Source: an uncultured Prevotella sp.
Lineage (GTDB): Bacteria > Bacteroidota > Bacteroidia > Bacteroidales > Bacteroidaceae
Direction of reading: 5' to 3'
DNA: 27,075 nucleotides
Assembly (NCBI GenBank): GCA_900553965.1
Contig: USFX01000007.1
Span: 1 to 27,075 of the forward strand
Both the position numbers and the translations under genes were made by a program. Below are positions 6,223 to 16,300 of the stretch, piece by piece (position 1 is the first letter of the stretch; every line of letters starts with the position of its first letter). The notes under the pieces are model-generated. The model saw only the letters and a list, made by a program, of their open reading frames with translations. It had not been told where the DNA came from and did no database searches.

Positions 6223-9200
6223 ATGATAACCATTATGAGGAAATTTACATTTGGCCTTCTCATGGTTGCCGCGCTTCTGCCCGCAACCATGTCGGCGCAG
6301 CGCATCCAGCAGAAGTTGGGTCGCGCCGTGGTCGCCGTGACGGACAACGGGCGTCAGGACGTTTTGGTCACATGGCGCAAGTTGGCGCAGGAGCCGGAAC
6401 AGTGTACGTACAACCTGTATAAGCGGGCGCAGGGTTCGACGGACTATGTCAAGGTCAACGCCGAGCCTATCGCGCGGACCAACTATCAGACGACACGCTC
6501 CGTTGTGCCATTCGGGACTGAACTGGCAGTGACCGTCGTAGCCGGTGGCGTGGAGAGCGAAAAGAGCAATCCTTTCCTCTTCAAGCAGCAGGCGTATAAG
6601 GACGTGTTTTTCGATTTCAACTTCGAGACTACCCTGCTCGATCCCAATGATTACAAGTGTAAGTACGCATGGCCGATGGACCTCGACGGCAACGGCGAAA
6701 TTGATGCCGTCCTTGCCGACCGCCTCTATGCCGGAAGCGAGGGGCAGAGCCACAAGCTCCAGGCCTATCTGCTCGACGGTACGTGCCTGTGGACGATTGA
6801 CATGGGCCCGAATGTGGACATTTGTGCCGGTCAGAACGATATGGTCACCGTCTACGACATCAACTGCGACGGCCGCTGCGAGGTCATCATCCGCAGTAGT
6901 GACGGCACCCGCTTCTGGGATGCTGACGCTGGGACGTGGGGACTCTATGCCAACGGCAGCACGTCGGAAGACACCGACGGCGACGGCATCGTCAACTATC
7001 GCAAGCAGACGAAGCGCAATCCTCCCTACTATGTGTCCGTAGTCGACGGCAGAACGGGACGCGAGATTGACTGCAGCGAGCTCAAATACAGCGAGCTGCG
7101 GGATGGCAGCGACCAATACAGCCGCGACAACCGCGCCGACTATATGGACGACAACGAGGGAACGGAATATGCGTTTCTCGGTTCAAAGTTTGTCATCTGC
7201 TATTTCGACGGCATTCATCCGGCTTTGGCCATTGAGCCCTATAACCGTCGCAAGTCCGACGGCCACCATTATTATATGGTGGCATGGGAGTATGATTGGG
7301 TAGGAGGCAAGGCCACCAATTGGCATCACAGCTACACCTGGAGCCGCAACGACAAGACACCCCGTGCTGCTGAGTTTCATCAGCTGCGCGTGGCCGATAC
7401 CGACGGCGACGGCATCGACGAGATGCTGGAGGGCGGTTTCGGCGTCAATCCCGTCAAGGGCATGGTCTACAGCGCCGGCATCACCCACGGCGACCGTTTC
7501 GACGTGGCCGACATCGATCCCGACCGCCCCGGCATGGAGGTCTTTGCCATCCAGCAGAGCGACCTCTTGGGACAGGTGCTCTATGACGCCCGCACGGGTG
7601 AGCACATCAAGGAGTGGTATCTGCCTTCGGTCTATGACGTGGGCCGCGGACGTTGCATCGACGTCGATCCCGCCCACAAGGGCTATGAGATATTCTCCCT
7701 GCTGCCCAATCTCTACGACTGCAAGGGCGAAGTTATAAAGGAGGGCGCGACATCCTATCCGCACGAAGCCCTGTGGTGGGACGGCGACCTGCAGCGCGAA
7801 ATGCTCGGCTCGCCCGGCGGCAGCGGTTATGGGACGAACGCGATGATGGTCAAGTATGACGGCACACGCCTGATAGAGTTCTCCAAGCAGAGCGGCTGGG
7901 CTGTCCATACAGGCTGGGCCAATCGTCCCGCGTTCATGGGTGACATCACCGGCGACTGGCGCGAGGAGGTCATCCTCATGAAGCAGAACGCCGATACGAG
8001 CACCGGACTCGTGGGCTATTCGACCGACATACCGACCGAACACAGCATCTACACTCTTACGGAAGACCATCATTATCGTTTGGACTGCACCGGCCGCGGA
8101 TATTATCAGATGCCCTGCACGAGCTTCTATCTCGGCGGAGATATGCCTCAGCCGCCGCTGCCGCCGACCATGACGGCCGACCTGCGCTGGACCGCCGGCA
8201 CGGCGTGGACATCGGGTGGCACCGGATTTACGACCTTCGACCAGACTGCCGCCCAGCCGTATGCCGACGGCAAGAGTGTCATCTTTGACATCAGCGGCAA
8301 CAACGGCAGTACAATCTCGCTCGGCGGCCAGCTCCGCCCGAAGGCAGTCTATGTCATGAATCCTCTCGGCCACGACTATCAGTTCGGTGGAAGTGGCCAG
8401 CTGGCCGGTGACATGACACTGTATAAGTCGATGCAGGGTACGGCGACATTCGCCTGCGACCTCAATCATACCGGCGGAACGGAAGTCAGCGAGGGCAAGC
8501 TCGTGGTCAACGGAACCATCGCCGGACCTGTCAACCTGCGTGCCAAGGGTACGCTGGGCGGCAACGCGACAATCAACGGCGCCATCACGTTTGAGGGCGC
8601 GCTCAACTATGAGGGCTGCCGGCTGATGCCTGTCGGTACTGATGGTGTCATGACGTTCGGCCGTGACCTCGTCCTGCCGGGCAACGTATATATAGAGGTG
8701 GAGGCGGCAAACGGCCACAGCGGTCGTCTGTCGGTGAAGGGCAATCTGACGTTTGAGGGTGAAAATACCTTCACCGTGCGTCAGATGGATCTCGCTGCCG
8801 GCGAGTATGTGCTGGCCGAATGTACCGGCGAACTGACCGCCGATGCCGCAAAGATCAAGACGCGCGGTCTGTCGGGAATCAACTATACCATCCGTGTGGA
8901 GGCGCAGCGCGTCGTGCTCAGTGTCTCGTCAACACGCTCTCCGATGAAGAACGTTGTCTGGACGGGCAGCGAGAGCGGCGTCTGGGACTATAAAGCCAAC
9001 AACTTCTCCGTGGGCGGAGCGCCCACATCGTTTGTCACCGGCGACGAAGTGGTCTTCAACGACGACGCCACCGAGCGCACGGTGACGGTCAACGACGAAG
9101 TCGTGGCCGGCGGAGTGACCTTTGACGTCAACGCCGGAACATATACAATCTCAGGCGAAAGCGGCATCGGCGGCACGGGAGGACTGACAAAGAACGGCCG

Positions 9201-10806
9201 TGGAGAGGTGCGCATGAACCTGAAGAACAACGACTATACCGGTCCGACCATCATCAATGGCGGTACGTTGACCGTGACAAGTCTCTTCGACGGAGGACAG
9301 AAGTGTGCTATCGGAGCCTCTTCGGCCGACGAAGGCAATTTCCAGATCAACGGCGGTACGCTCAAGCTGGATGCCGACAACATGGCCACCGACCGCATCG
9401 TGACGCTCGCGGACACGGCGACCATCATCGTGGCCAATGGCTCCGGTTCTCTCTCGCTCAAGGGACAGGTCAAGGGCACCGGCTATCTCGTCAAGGACGG
9501 CCCGGGTCAGCTCAACTTCACATACGGTGGAACTAACTCCTTCGCCGGTGTCATCGTCCGCCAGGGCATCATCGCCCAGGGCGCATGGAACTCCACATTC
9601 GGCCGTGTCGGTTCGCCGATGGAACTGGCGGGAGGTGAGGTACACCTTATTAATATGAACAACTCGTCGACCCGCCCCATCTTCAATTACGTAGCAACGG
9701 CCAAGGAAGGAACGTCATCGTTCATCAAGGGAACGACCCGCGGCGCCATCAACGGCAGTTTCCGCGGCAAGGGCAGCATCACCATTCTCTCGTCCGGCGT
9801 CCGCAGTGACATCGGTGCTGACTTCTCAGCCTTTGAGGGCCAGCTCACGGCACAGGGCGAAAACTTCCGCTTGATGGACAACGTGACCAACATGAGCAAG
9901 ACTGCTGTCGTTATGGATGCCGGATGTAAGATTAGACATTACGCTTCAAACGGCAGTCAAAGCAGAGCTGTCACAACCAAGATCGGTTCACTTGCATCGA
10001 CGGCAAAGGACTGCGAACTCGGCAACGGCATCGATAGCTACGAGATCGGATATGACGGAACGGACGCAACTTACGCCGGACTGCTCAAAGCCAAGACCAT
10101 CAGAAAATATGGTGATGGCGTCTGGACGCTGTCGACGGCAGGCAGCACGTCGGACGTAGAGGTATGTGCGGGAACATTGCAGGTCAACAACAGTCCTTAT
10201 TCCGTAACAGCTCAGCCGCTCTCGACTGGTCGCGTGACGGTGAAAGACGGTGGTACGCTCACCGGAAGAGGCTGCGTCGCAGATCTGACAGTCAACCGTG
10301 GCGGTACGGTCACAGCCGGATATAACGGAGGCTACGGATCGCTGAAAGCCACGGGCACGGTCACTCTCGAAGAGGGTGGAACCTTGGTCGTCAAGGTCGG
10401 AAAACAGGGGGCTTCACTCTCCAACGACTCTTATTCATTCTCCGGCAACGTCGTCCACAACGGCGAGACCATCGTCATCTCGCTTGACGACACCCGTCTG
10501 CTTGAGCAGGGCGAGGAACTGACCGTCTTCAAGAACTTCGCCTCTATGACGGGAACGTATGTCATCCGTACCGAGGGCGGTTCGCAGACCGTCACATGGG
10601 ATGACTCGGCGTTGCTCACACGTGGTGTCCTGCGTGTTGCAGAGGTGACATCGGGCATCAGCGGCATCACAGCCGCGGACGGCAAGGCCAATGTCTACTC
10701 CGTTGACGGACTGCTGTTGCGCAGGGATGTGCCCCTATCGGAAGCCCTTGAGGGCCTGCCCGCAGGTGTATATGTTGTCAATGGTCATAAGATGGTTAAG
10801 AAGTAA
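6223..10806 (+). CDS. Secreted PL11-like rhamnogalacturonan lyase fused to autotransporter-type beta-strand repeats
   Basis: A 1527-aa protein. The signal peptide (MRKFTFGLLMVAALLPATMSA, cut before Q) may start at 6223 or at the second ATG at 6235. Residues ~25-640 resemble PL11 rhamnogalacturonan lyases, which cleave the RG-I pectin backbone by beta-elimination in a calcium-rich beta-propeller. Support comes from LGRAVVAV near the N-terminus, calcium-loop motifs such as DLDGNGEID, DTDGDGIVN and DTDGDGIDE, WWDGDLQREML, and ITGDWREEVIL. It is more divergent than the other two PL11s here, so specificity is uncertain. Residues ~650-1470 are low-complexity beta-rich repeats of the autotransporter-associated type (GGTLTV, INGGTLKL, NRGGTVTAG). 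The last ~45 residues (VYSVDGLLLRR...GVYVVNGHKMVKK) look like a type IX secretion-type tail, and no outer-membrane barrel is present. It is probably extracellular or surface-bound. It is 168 bp upstream of the next PL11. Confidence 0.8.
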   Translation: MITIMRKFTFGLLMVAALLPATMSAQRIQQKLGRAVVAVTDNGRQDVLVTWRKLAQEPEQCTYNLYKRAQGSTDYVKVNAEPIARTNYQTTRSVVPFGTELAVTVVAGGVESEKSNPFLFKQQAYKDVFFDFNFETTLLDPNDYKCKYAWPMDLDGNGEIDAVLADRLYAGSEGQSHKLQAYLLDGTCLWTIDMGPNVDICAGQNDMVTVYDINCDGRCEVIIRSSDGTRFWDADAGTWGLYANGSTSEDTDGDGIVNYRKQTKRNPPYYVSVVDGRTGREIDCSELKYSELRDGSDQYSRDNRADYMDDNEGTEYAFLGSKFVICYFDGIHPALAIEPYNRRKSDGHHYYMVAWEYDWVGGKATNWHHSYTWSRNDKTPRAAEFHQLRVADTDGDGIDEMLEGGFGVNPVKGMVYSAGITHGDRFDVADIDPDRPGMEVFAIQQSDLLGQVLYDARTGEHIKEWYLPSVYDVGRGRCIDVDPAHKGYEIFSLLPNLYDCKGEVIKEGATSYPHEALWWDGDLQREMLGSPGGSGYGTNAMMVKYDGTRLIEFSKQSGWAVHTGWANRPAFMGDITGDWREEVILMKQNADTSTGLVGYSTDIPTEHSIYTLTEDHHYRLDCTGRGYYQMPCTSFYLGGDMPQPPLPPTMTADLRWTAGTAWTSGGTGFTTFDQTAAQPYADGKSVIFDISGNNGSTISLGGQLRPKAVYVMNPLGHDYQFGGSGQLAGDMTLYKSMQGTATFACDLNHTGGTEVSEGKLVVNGTIAGPVNLRAKGTLGGNATINGAITFEGALNYEGCRLMPVGTDGVMTFGRDLVLPGNVYIEVEAANGHSGRLSVKGNLTFEGENTFTVRQMDLAAGEYVLAECTGELTADAAKIKTRGLSGINYTIRVEAQRVVLSVSSTRSPMKNVVWTGSESGVWDYKANNFSVGGAPTSFVTGDEVVFNDDATERTVTVNDEVVAGGVTFDVNAGTYTISGESGIGGTGGLTKNGRGEVRMNLKNNDYTGPTIINGGTLTVTSLFDGGQKCAIGASSADEGNFQINGGTLKLDADNMATDRIVTLADTATIIVANGSGSLSLKGQVKGTGYLVKDGPGQLNFTYGGTNSFAGVIVRQGIIAQGAWNSTFGRVGSPMELAGGEVHLINMNNSSTRPIFNYVATAKEGTSSFIKGTTRGAINGSFRGKGSITILSSGVRSDIGADFSAFEGQLTAQGENFRLMDNVTNMSKTAVVMDAGCKIRHYASNGSQSRAVTTKIGSLASTAKDCELGNGIDSYEIGYDGTDATYAGLLKAKTIRKYGDGVWTLSTAGSTSDVEVCAGTLQVNNSPYSVTAQPLSTGRVTVKDGGTLTGRGCVADLTVNRGGTVTAGYNGGYGSLKATGTVTLEEGGTLVVKVGKQGASLSNDSYSFSGNVVHNGETIVISLDDTRLLEQGEELTVFKNFASMTGTYVIRTEGGSQTVTWDDSALLTRGVLRVAEVTSGISGITAADGKANVYSVDGLLLRRDVPLSEALEGLPAGVYVVNGHKMVKK

Positions 10807-10817
10807 TCCCCGTCAGA

Positions 10818-10848
10818 TGTATCATGAGATGTGTGAAAGCATGATACA
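10818..10848 (+). terminator. Possible weak hairpin after the 1527-aa gene
   Basis: TGTATCATG (10818-10826) pairs with CATGATACA (10840-10848) around a 13-nt loop, 12 nt after the stop codon. The stem is A/T-rich and lacks a U-tract, so termination would be weak. Confidence 0.3.
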
Positions 10849-10869
10849 ATAAACATATTAATACGTGTT

Positions 10870-10954
10870 AAATACCCCGTCGGGACTTAAACATTCCTTC
10901 CTTTTGTCCGTCAAAACGACATAAACATAGGAAAAAAGCCCGGACGGGGTATTT
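10870..10954 (+). promoter_or_regulatory. Long-range hairpin in the leader of the 722-aa PL11 gene
   Basis: AAATACCCCGTC (10870-10881) is perfectly complementary to GACGGGGTATTT (10943-10954); GGG after the left arm and CCC before the right arm extend the stem with a one-base bulge. The enclosed ~50 nt is A/T-rich with a small imperfect palindrome (TTTTGTCCGTCAAAA). The stem ends 20 nt before the ATG at 10975. It could be a terminator/attenuator, an mRNA stabiliser or an operator pair. I see no recognisable -7 element here, so the gene may be read through from upstream. Confidence 0.5.
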
Positions 10955-10974
10955 CATAAAACTACTAAAACGAT

Positions 10975-13143
10975 ATGAAGAGAATCTTTACTGCGGTTAT
11001 TGCAGTAGCCATCAGCGTTTCCGCGTGGACGCAGCCGCGTTATGACATGAAGAAAATCCAGCGTGAGCAACTTAACCGCGGCGTCGTGGCCTTGCGGCAG
11101 CCGGACGGCACGGCCGTTGTGACGTGGCGCACGCTCACGAGCGACGGCAAGGGCGAAGCGTTTGACATACGGCGCAACGGTGTTAAGATCAACGACCGGC
11201 CGTTTACCACCGGAGGCACATTTTTCGTCGACAAGGACGTCCCCGAGGGCGATGTGACATACGAGGTATGCGGCGGTGGAAAGAACGGCATGTTTGTTCT
11301 CAAGGCTGACGCCCCTGCCGGTTATATCCCGATAAAGCTCGACAAACCGGCCGACGGCATCACGCCGGATGGACGGACATTCACATATTCGGCCAACGAC
11401 GCCACCGTGGGCGATGTTGACGGTGACGGGCAATACGAAATAATATTAAAGTGGGAACCATCCAATGCCCACGACAATTCGCATGACGGTTTCACCGGTC
11501 CCGTGCTCTTTGACTGTTACCGTCTCAGCGGCGAGCGACTGTGGCGCATCGACATGGGACCGAACATCCGCGCGGGCGCTCACTATACGCAGTTCATGGT
11601 CTACGATTTCGACGGTGACGGCCGCGCCGAGATGATGGTGAAGACCGCCGACGGAACCGTTGACGGCAAGGGAAAGGTCATAGGAGATGCAAAAGCCGAC
11701 TGGCGATATGGTATTGCCGAGGCAATGGAGCACTTTGAGGAAAACCGCGCTTATGCCGTAAAGGAGGCTGAGGAACGCAGACAAATGATGGCACAGCCGC
11801 GCCGGCAGCCGGCAAAGGGTCAACAGAACCGGCGAGGCAATGACCGGAGGGACCGGAAGCGCTATTCGTGGCCCGGTATAGTATATAAAGCAGGTCGCAT
11901 CCTCGACGGTCCGGAATATCTCACGGTCTTCAACGGCCTGACGGGTGAGGCAATGGCGACGGTCGACTATGTTCCCGAACGTGGCGAACTGCGAGCCTGG
12001 GGTGACGACCGCGGCAACCGTTCGGAGCGCTATCTGGCGGCCGTGGGCTATCTTGACGGCCATCGTGCGAGTGGAATATTCTGCCGCGGATATTACACCC
12101 GTACTGTCATTGCAGCCTGGGATTGGGACGGCAAGACGCTAACTAACCGTTGGACGTTTGACACCAACGACGAACGCTGGCGCAGTTATGCCGGTCAGGG
12201 TAACCACAACATCCGCGTTGCCGATGTCGACGGCGACGGATGCGACGAGATTACGTATGGTTCGATGGCCGTCGACCACGACGGCACAGGCCTTTATAAT
12301 ACCGGTATGGGTCACGGCGACGCCATACACCTCACCGTCTTCGACCCGACTTCCGACCGCCTTCAGCTCTGGGACTGCCACGAGAACCGTCGCGACGGCA
12401 GTGACTTGCGCGACGCCGCCACGGGAAAGGTAATATTTCAGGTAAAGAGTCCTATCGACGTAGGCCGCTGCATGGCCGCTGACATAGACCCGACAAACCC
12501 CGGTCTGGAGATGTGGAGCTCCGACAGCAAGGGTATAAGGACGATAACGGGGGAGATATTGAAGCCTCTCGTTTCGCGGAGTGAGGACTCTTCGAGGAAT
12601 GAGGAGCGAGGAGTGAGGAGTGAGAATAGTGGCATAAAGAAAGGCAAAGGGAAGAACAAAGGAAAGGGCAAAGACAATTCTCCCTCATCCCTCGACACTC
12701 CTCCCTCCTCAAAAGACGATGACACCGCCCTTTATGTGAAAGGCATGCGTCTGCCGACCAACTTCGGCATCTGGTGGGACGGCGACTTGCTGCGTGAGAT
12801 GCTCGACCACGCCACCGTTTCAAAATACGACTGGAACACAGGCCGGGTTCACCCGATAGTGAGGTTTGACGGTTGCCAGTTCAACAACTGGACGAAATCG
12901 AACCCCTGTCTCAGTGCTGACATCCTCGGCGACTGGCGCGAGGAGGTCATCACTCGCACAGATGACAGCAGCGAGATGCGCGTCTACGTCACGCCCATCC
13001 CCACCGACCACCGCATTAACTGCCTCATGGAGGACATCCCGTATCGTCTGAGCGTCGCCACGCAGAACGTGGCCTACAACCAGCCGACTTGGACCGGCTT
13101 CTATCTCGGCCCCGACAAGACCGTCGTGGAGTTCCTGAAGTGA
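10975..13143 (+). CDS. Rhamnogalacturonan lyase, PL11 family (YesW-like)
   Basis: A 722-aa secreted enzyme that should cleave the rhamnose-galacturonic acid backbone of RG-I by beta-elimination. The signal peptide is MKRIFTAVIAVAISVSAWT/Q. The PL11 hallmarks are clear: LNRGVVAL, TVGDVDGDGQYEIILKW, NIRAGAHYTQFMVYDFDGD, GPEYLTVFNGLTG, GQGNHNIRVADVDGDG, GIWWDGDLLREML, ADILGDWREEVITR and VAYNQPTWTGFYLG at the C-terminus. Two stretches are absent from the paralogue at 20316: residues ~240-305, a charged helix-prone stretch rich in E, R and Q; and residues ~533-583, a low-complexity Ser/Lys/Glu linker encoded by repeat-like DNA at 12570-12720. Unlike its neighbours it has no C-terminal sorting-like tail. 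Convergent with the HTCS gene. Confidence 0.9.
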   Translation: MKRIFTAVIAVAISVSAWTQPRYDMKKIQREQLNRGVVALRQPDGTAVVTWRTLTSDGKGEAFDIRRNGVKINDRPFTTGGTFFVDKDVPEGDVTYEVCGGGKNGMFVLKADAPAGYIPIKLDKPADGITPDGRTFTYSANDATVGDVDGDGQYEIILKWEPSNAHDNSHDGFTGPVLFDCYRLSGERLWRIDMGPNIRAGAHYTQFMVYDFDGDGRAEMMVKTADGTVDGKGKVIGDAKADWRYGIAEAMEHFEENRAYAVKEAEERRQMMAQPRRQPAKGQQNRRGNDRRDRKRYSWPGIVYKAGRILDGPEYLTVFNGLTGEAMATVDYVPERGELRAWGDDRGNRSERYLAAVGYLDGHRASGIFCRGYYTRTVIAAWDWDGKTLTNRWTFDTNDERWRSYAGQGNHNIRVADVDGDGCDEITYGSMAVDHDGTGLYNTGMGHGDAIHLTVFDPTSDRLQLWDCHENRRDGSDLRDAATGKVIFQVKSPIDVGRCMAADIDPTNPGLEMWSSDSKGIRTITGEILKPLVSRSEDSSRNEERGVRSENSGIKKGKGKNKGKGKDNSPSSLDTPPSSKDDDTALYVKGMRLPTNFGIWWDGDLLREMLDHATVSKYDWNTGRVHPIVRFDGCQFNNWTKSNPCLSADILGDWREEVITRTDDSSEMRVYVTPIPTDHRINCLMEDIPYRLSVATQNVAYNQPTWTGFYLGPDKTVVEFLK
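12594..12710. repeat. Imperfect inverted GAGTGAGGA-type repeat inside the PL11 coding sequence
   Basis: A purine-rich arm (12594-12624, GAGGAATGAGGAGCGAGGAG...) is roughly complementary to a pyrimidine-rich arm (12680-12710, CTCCCTCATCCCTCGACACT...), separated by a purine-rich segment that codes for Lys/Gly. The composition resembles the intergenic GTGATGAGTGAAGAGG family in this window. The reading frame stays open throughout. Confidence 0.65.
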
Positions 13144-13181
13144 CGCCGGATTGGATAAATCTTTAAGTCAGGGCATCTCAA

Positions 13182-13222
13182 GAAAGCAAAAGTAGCGAAA
13201 ATATGTCTCTACTTTTGCTTTC
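13182..13222. terminator. Bidirectional hairpin between convergent PL11 and HTCS genes
   Basis: GAAAGCAAAAGTAG (13182-13195) is perfectly complementary to CTACTTTTGCTTTC (13209-13222) around a 13-nt loop. Its place between convergent stops (13143 and 13363) fits a shared terminator. Each arm also contains TACTTTTG on one strand, which matches the -7 promoter consensus, so a role in transcription initiation is a weaker alternative. The rest of this 219-bp gap shows nothing recognisable. Confidence 0.6.
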
Positions 13223-13362
13223 ATAGTATATATATATTACCGGACCTAATCGCCTGTTTTTATTTGCATAACGGCCGCTGCTGTGTCGCGTCAACGATGT
13301 TCCGGAGCTGAAAGGAGCTGCCGGTCGTGATGCTATATGTGTTCCGGAACTACCCCGTCCGC

Positions 13363-16300
13363 CTACATACATTGCTTCGGGGAAATGCCGAACCTGTTCT
13401 TGAACGCCACGGAGAAGTGCTGGGAATTGTAGAATCCCACGGACGTTGCCACCTGCTGGACGTTCATCGTGTTGTCCGGAGCGGTGAGAATGTCGTAGGC
13501 CCGTTGCAGCCTGATACGGCGGACGTATGCGGCGGGAGTTTCTCCTGTCAGCGTCTTCACCCGCTTGTTGAACGGCGTCTTGCTCATGCCGAACAGCGCG
13601 CTCAGTGTCTCTACGTCGAGTGTGGCGTCGCCGAGCCTCTCCATTATGATGCTGTCCAGCTGCTTCAGGAACATCCGGTCCTTCTCTTCGGTGATGAGTT
13701 TCGGCACGCCGGCCGGCTTCACGGCCGCCTCACGGTCTGTGGCCGGCCGGACCTCGGCGGTGTTTTCGCGCGTCCGGGTCAGGAGGGTCACGCATTGGGC
13801 CACCAGCACCTCTGTGTTGAAAGGTTTGCCGATGAACGCGCTGACACCTTCCTCAAGAGCCTTAGCCCGTTCTTCGTCAGACTCAAGGGCTGTCAGCATG
13901 ATTATGGGTATCCGGGAGCAACGCCCGTCCTGCCGCATTTTCCTTATCAGCTCATAGCCGTTCATGCGCGGCATCATCACGTCGGTCAGCAGCAGCCGAT
14001 AGTCCGTCGGGCCTTGCAGCCTCTCCCATGCCTCCACGCCGTCGTGGGCCACGTCGACAATGAAATATCGTCCCAGCACGCTGCGCAGCAGCAAGGCTAC
14101 GTCGGTGTCATCTTCCGCCACGAGCACCCTCACGTCGTTCATCGGCGGCGGGGCCACTTCCTGATAGCGCGTGGCCGTTTCCTGCGTTACCGCTCCGCCG
14201 TCAATCAGGACGGACGTCTCCCTCATGAAGTCCTTCTCCGCATACGAGCTTCTGTCCACTGGCAGCGACACGGTGAAGATGCAGCCGCCTTCGGGATTGT
14301 CCTCGTGGGTGATTGTGCCGTGGTGCGTGCGCACGAGTTCCCATGTAAGATTGAGCCCGATGCCGATGCTGTCGGCCGAAACCTTTCCTGTGACGAAGCG
14401 CGAGAACAGCTCTTTCTTCTTCTCCGGCGATATGCCCACACCAGTGTCCGTCACCACAAGTCTGAGTGTCTCCCTGTCGTGCTTTACGGCCAGTGTCACG
14501 GTGCCGCCGTTGGGTGTGTACTTAAAGGCATTTGACAGCAAGTTATGGACAATCTTGTCGAGCGAACTGCGGTCGGCAAACACCATCATCGTCTTTTCCT
14601 GCGTCACGAACGACCTGCTGATGTGCTTCTCTTCCGCCACATCCGCAAAGCTCTCCCATATATCTCTCACGAAGCCGACAATCTCGGTCTCCTGCAGAGT
14701 CAGCGAAAGCTTTCCGTTCTGCATCTTCCTGACCTCCAGCAGCTGGTTGATGAGCCGCGACATGCGCCCCACGCTTCTCTGGATGTTCGACAGCGGCATC
14801 TTCATGTCTCCCGGCACGTTCTGCGTCCTCATGCGTTCCATGGCCCCCTTGATTATGGTCAGCGGCGTGCGGAACTCATGGGATATGTTGGTGAAGAACC
14901 GCAGCTTGTATTCCGTCAGTTGTCTTTCCACCTCGACGTCCCTGCGCAGACGGTACATCGTCCGGGCGTTCCGGTAGACGATGAGGCCGATGCCCGCGGC
15001 CGCAACGCCATAGAGCACCATCGCCCACCACGTGGCCCATAGCGGAGGTCGCACCGTGATGGTCAGCAGATGCTCGTCCGTTATCCATTCGCCGCCACGC
15101 CGGCGGTGCCTCACCTGAAAGACATATCTGCCGGGTTTCAGGTCGCGGAACGTCGCGAAGTTATATTCCGACGGCGTGCTCCATGTCTCGTCCAGCCCCA
15201 TCATCCTGTAAGAATAGTCCGTCTGCATCCTGTCACCGTAGGAAAAATCGGAAAAGAAGAGCGTTATTGAATTCTGATTGTGCTTCAGTGTCATTTCCCT
15301 TACGTCGCTTATATCACCATTGAAGGGACAGTCTTCGGTCATCTCATACGTCTGTATGCCGTTGATGGTCATGCCTGTGATACAGACCGGCAAGTTTGTT
15401 CCCCCTGTCTGTCTGGGAGAAGCTCCCCGGGTGTCCACCATCACGATTCCGTCTAACGAGCCCAATGCGGTCCTTCCGTCAGCAAGCCCGGCTATGCAGC
15501 GTTCGTTGTAGAAGTTGCGCCTCATCTCGTTGTCAAAGTAGATGGTCCTCAACACGTCCTTTCCCTTGGCGTCGACGATGGCGCAGCCGTCCTCGGTTGT
15601 GATACAGACAGTTCCGTCTCTTGTCTCTAAAATGCCCTGCACCACGTTGTTCGGCAGTCCGTCTGCGCTGGACAGAATCCTGAACAGGGTCTCGTCCCTG
15701 CTGTCCGGGCTGCCAATCAGCAGTCCTTTGTTCTCCGTACCAATCCACATCTTGTGCCGTGAGTCCTCAAATGCAGTGCGGGTAGGGGTGGATGTCACTT
15801 TCCTGATTCTGCTCTTGTCGTCTGACAGTTCATCGGGTCTGAAGACATAGAGGCCGGTGTTCGCGCAAAGCCACACCATGCCACGGCTGTCCTCATACAT
15901 GAAACGGGGCGCAATGCCGCTTATCACGGTCCGCTCCGTCACCGTACCGTTGGCGTATTCCAGAATCTTCAGGTCGTTGGTGATGCCGCAGGTCCACATC
16001 CGTCCGCGGCCGTCACGGTAGATGCAGTCGACCCTGCCGCCGGAAAACCACCGGCCTTCTATCAGTACGCCGTGCTGCCTCGCACCCAACCACAGTCTGC
16101 CCTCCGCGTCACGGCAGGCCGACAGATAGTTCTCCTCCGGCACCTTCAGCGGCGTGAACGTCCTCATCGCCCCGTCGGCCAGCATGATGCTTCCCGTGTT
16201 GTTGGCTATCAGGAAAGTGCCGTCCTCCTGCTTCTGCATCATCCGGACATTGCTGTACGCCGGAGAATGTCTCTCTCCGTCGAGGAACGTCACGCTGACC

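Noticed and set aside
7183..8718. Long minus-strand open frame (511 codons) within the PL11/beta-repeat gene
   Set aside because: Its predicted product is compositionally odd (rich in V, A, H and R) and lies wholly opposite a clear secreted-enzyme frame with signal peptide and calcium motifs.
13327..14535. Long plus-strand open frame (402 codons) antisense to the HTCS
   Set aside because: The opposite strand encodes intact receiver and AraC domains with all key residues; the antisense frame is a by-product of high GC and has no recognisable domain.
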